Shown here: in pieces, positions 39,727 through 39,865 of the stretch | Numbering within the stretch: the first letter of the stretch is position 1 | Layout of the letters: each line of letters begins with the position of its first letter | Source: Ruminococcus sp. | GTDB lineage: Bacteria > Bacillota > Clostridia > Oscillospirales > Acutalibacteraceae | Reading direction: 5' to 3' | Length of the DNA: 39,865 nt | NCBI GenBank assembly: GCA_017457955.1 | Contig: JAFTGL010000008.1 | Span: forward strand, 100,068-139,932 | Program-made: the position numbers and the translations under genes | Notes under the pieces: model-generated | Seen by the model: the letters and a program-made list of their open reading frames with translations, nothing else | What the model was told of the DNA's origin: nothing | The model's database searches: none

Positions 39727-39831
39727 ATGCTCATGTACGGTAAAGTATCACAAGAAAATTATGTCGAATTGACAGCCGCCTCCGCTATACCGAATAAGGA
39801 AATAAAGAGTCCTCAAATTTTGCGCTACTAA
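39727..39831 (+). other. Possible 34-residue ORF
   Basis: MLMYGKVSQENYVELTAASA and so on to a TAA at 39829-39831. The frame is open upstream to a stop near 39673 without a start codon or ribosome-binding site. Probably a fragment. Nothing else is seen in 39621-39865 apart from the hairpin at its end. Confidence 0.25.
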
Positions 39832-39836
39832 ATGAA

Positions 39837-39865
39837 GACGAGCGGAAGTAATCTCCCGCTCGTCA
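39837..39865 (+). terminator. Hairpin at the window edge
   Basis: GACGAGCGG (39837-39845) with CCGCTCGTC (39856-39864), a perfect 9-bp stem. The window ends before any T run can be seen. Confidence 0.5.

Overview
The window looks like the chromosome of a gut-type Clostridia bacterium, most likely Ruminococcaceae/Oscillospiraceae (Ruminococcus-like). The basis is Gram-positive style ribosome-binding sites (AGGAGG), GC-rich third codon positions in the housekeeping genes, class II aldolase, PNPase and rpsO of Firmicutes type, and a very long secreted protein that combines BspA-type leucine-rich repeats with repeat modules common in these bacteria. This placement rests on recognised protein families, not on a database search.

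Layout. 1-11.5 kb is ordinary chromosome: two membrane-linked HTH regulators facing each other, a ddl-murF-exoA group on the minus strand, a MIF-family tautomerase, fba, an NYN-domain protein, pnp, rpsO and an XRE regulator. Two intergenic repeat elements built from ACTCCTA-type heptamers sit in this part (5271-5444 and 10254-10412).

11.8-30.1 kb is an integration hot spot at a tRNA-Thr(CGU) gene. The 3' end of the tRNA is repeated at 19498-19543 and again at 27059-27082, which marks out two tandem elements of about 7.6 kb each and a decayed third. Element 1 carries a tyrosine integrase with an unusual internal HTH-like segment, a CI-like regulator, an excisionase-like protein, a replisome organiser, a DnaC-like loader, and an XRE/RelE-type operon. 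Element 2 carries its own tyrosine integrase at the opposite end, a small serine recombinase, a replication-like HTH protein behind a dyad-rich non-coding region, and a cargo of three lipoproteins plus a small membrane protein. Neither has recognisable capsid, relaxase or secretion genes, so both resemble satellites or integrative plasmids. The remnant holds a truncated dnaC, an unknown chimeric ORF, a type III toxin-antitoxin locus (toxIN: repeat RNA, hairpin and ToxN/AbiQ-like endoribonuclease) and a beheaded serine recombinase.

30.1-39.9 kb returns to chromosome: a minus-strand operon of a 2260-residue secreted repeat protein, a 39-residue peptide and a Bax-inhibitor-1/YccA family membrane protein; a 0.7 kb stretch of decayed sequence; and a PAP2-family phosphatase.

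The most notable finds are the type III toxin-antitoxin locus, complete with a perfect-consensus promoter, and the tandem tRNA-Thr array, whose junctions share a conserved motif and where each junction brings its own terminator for the tRNA.
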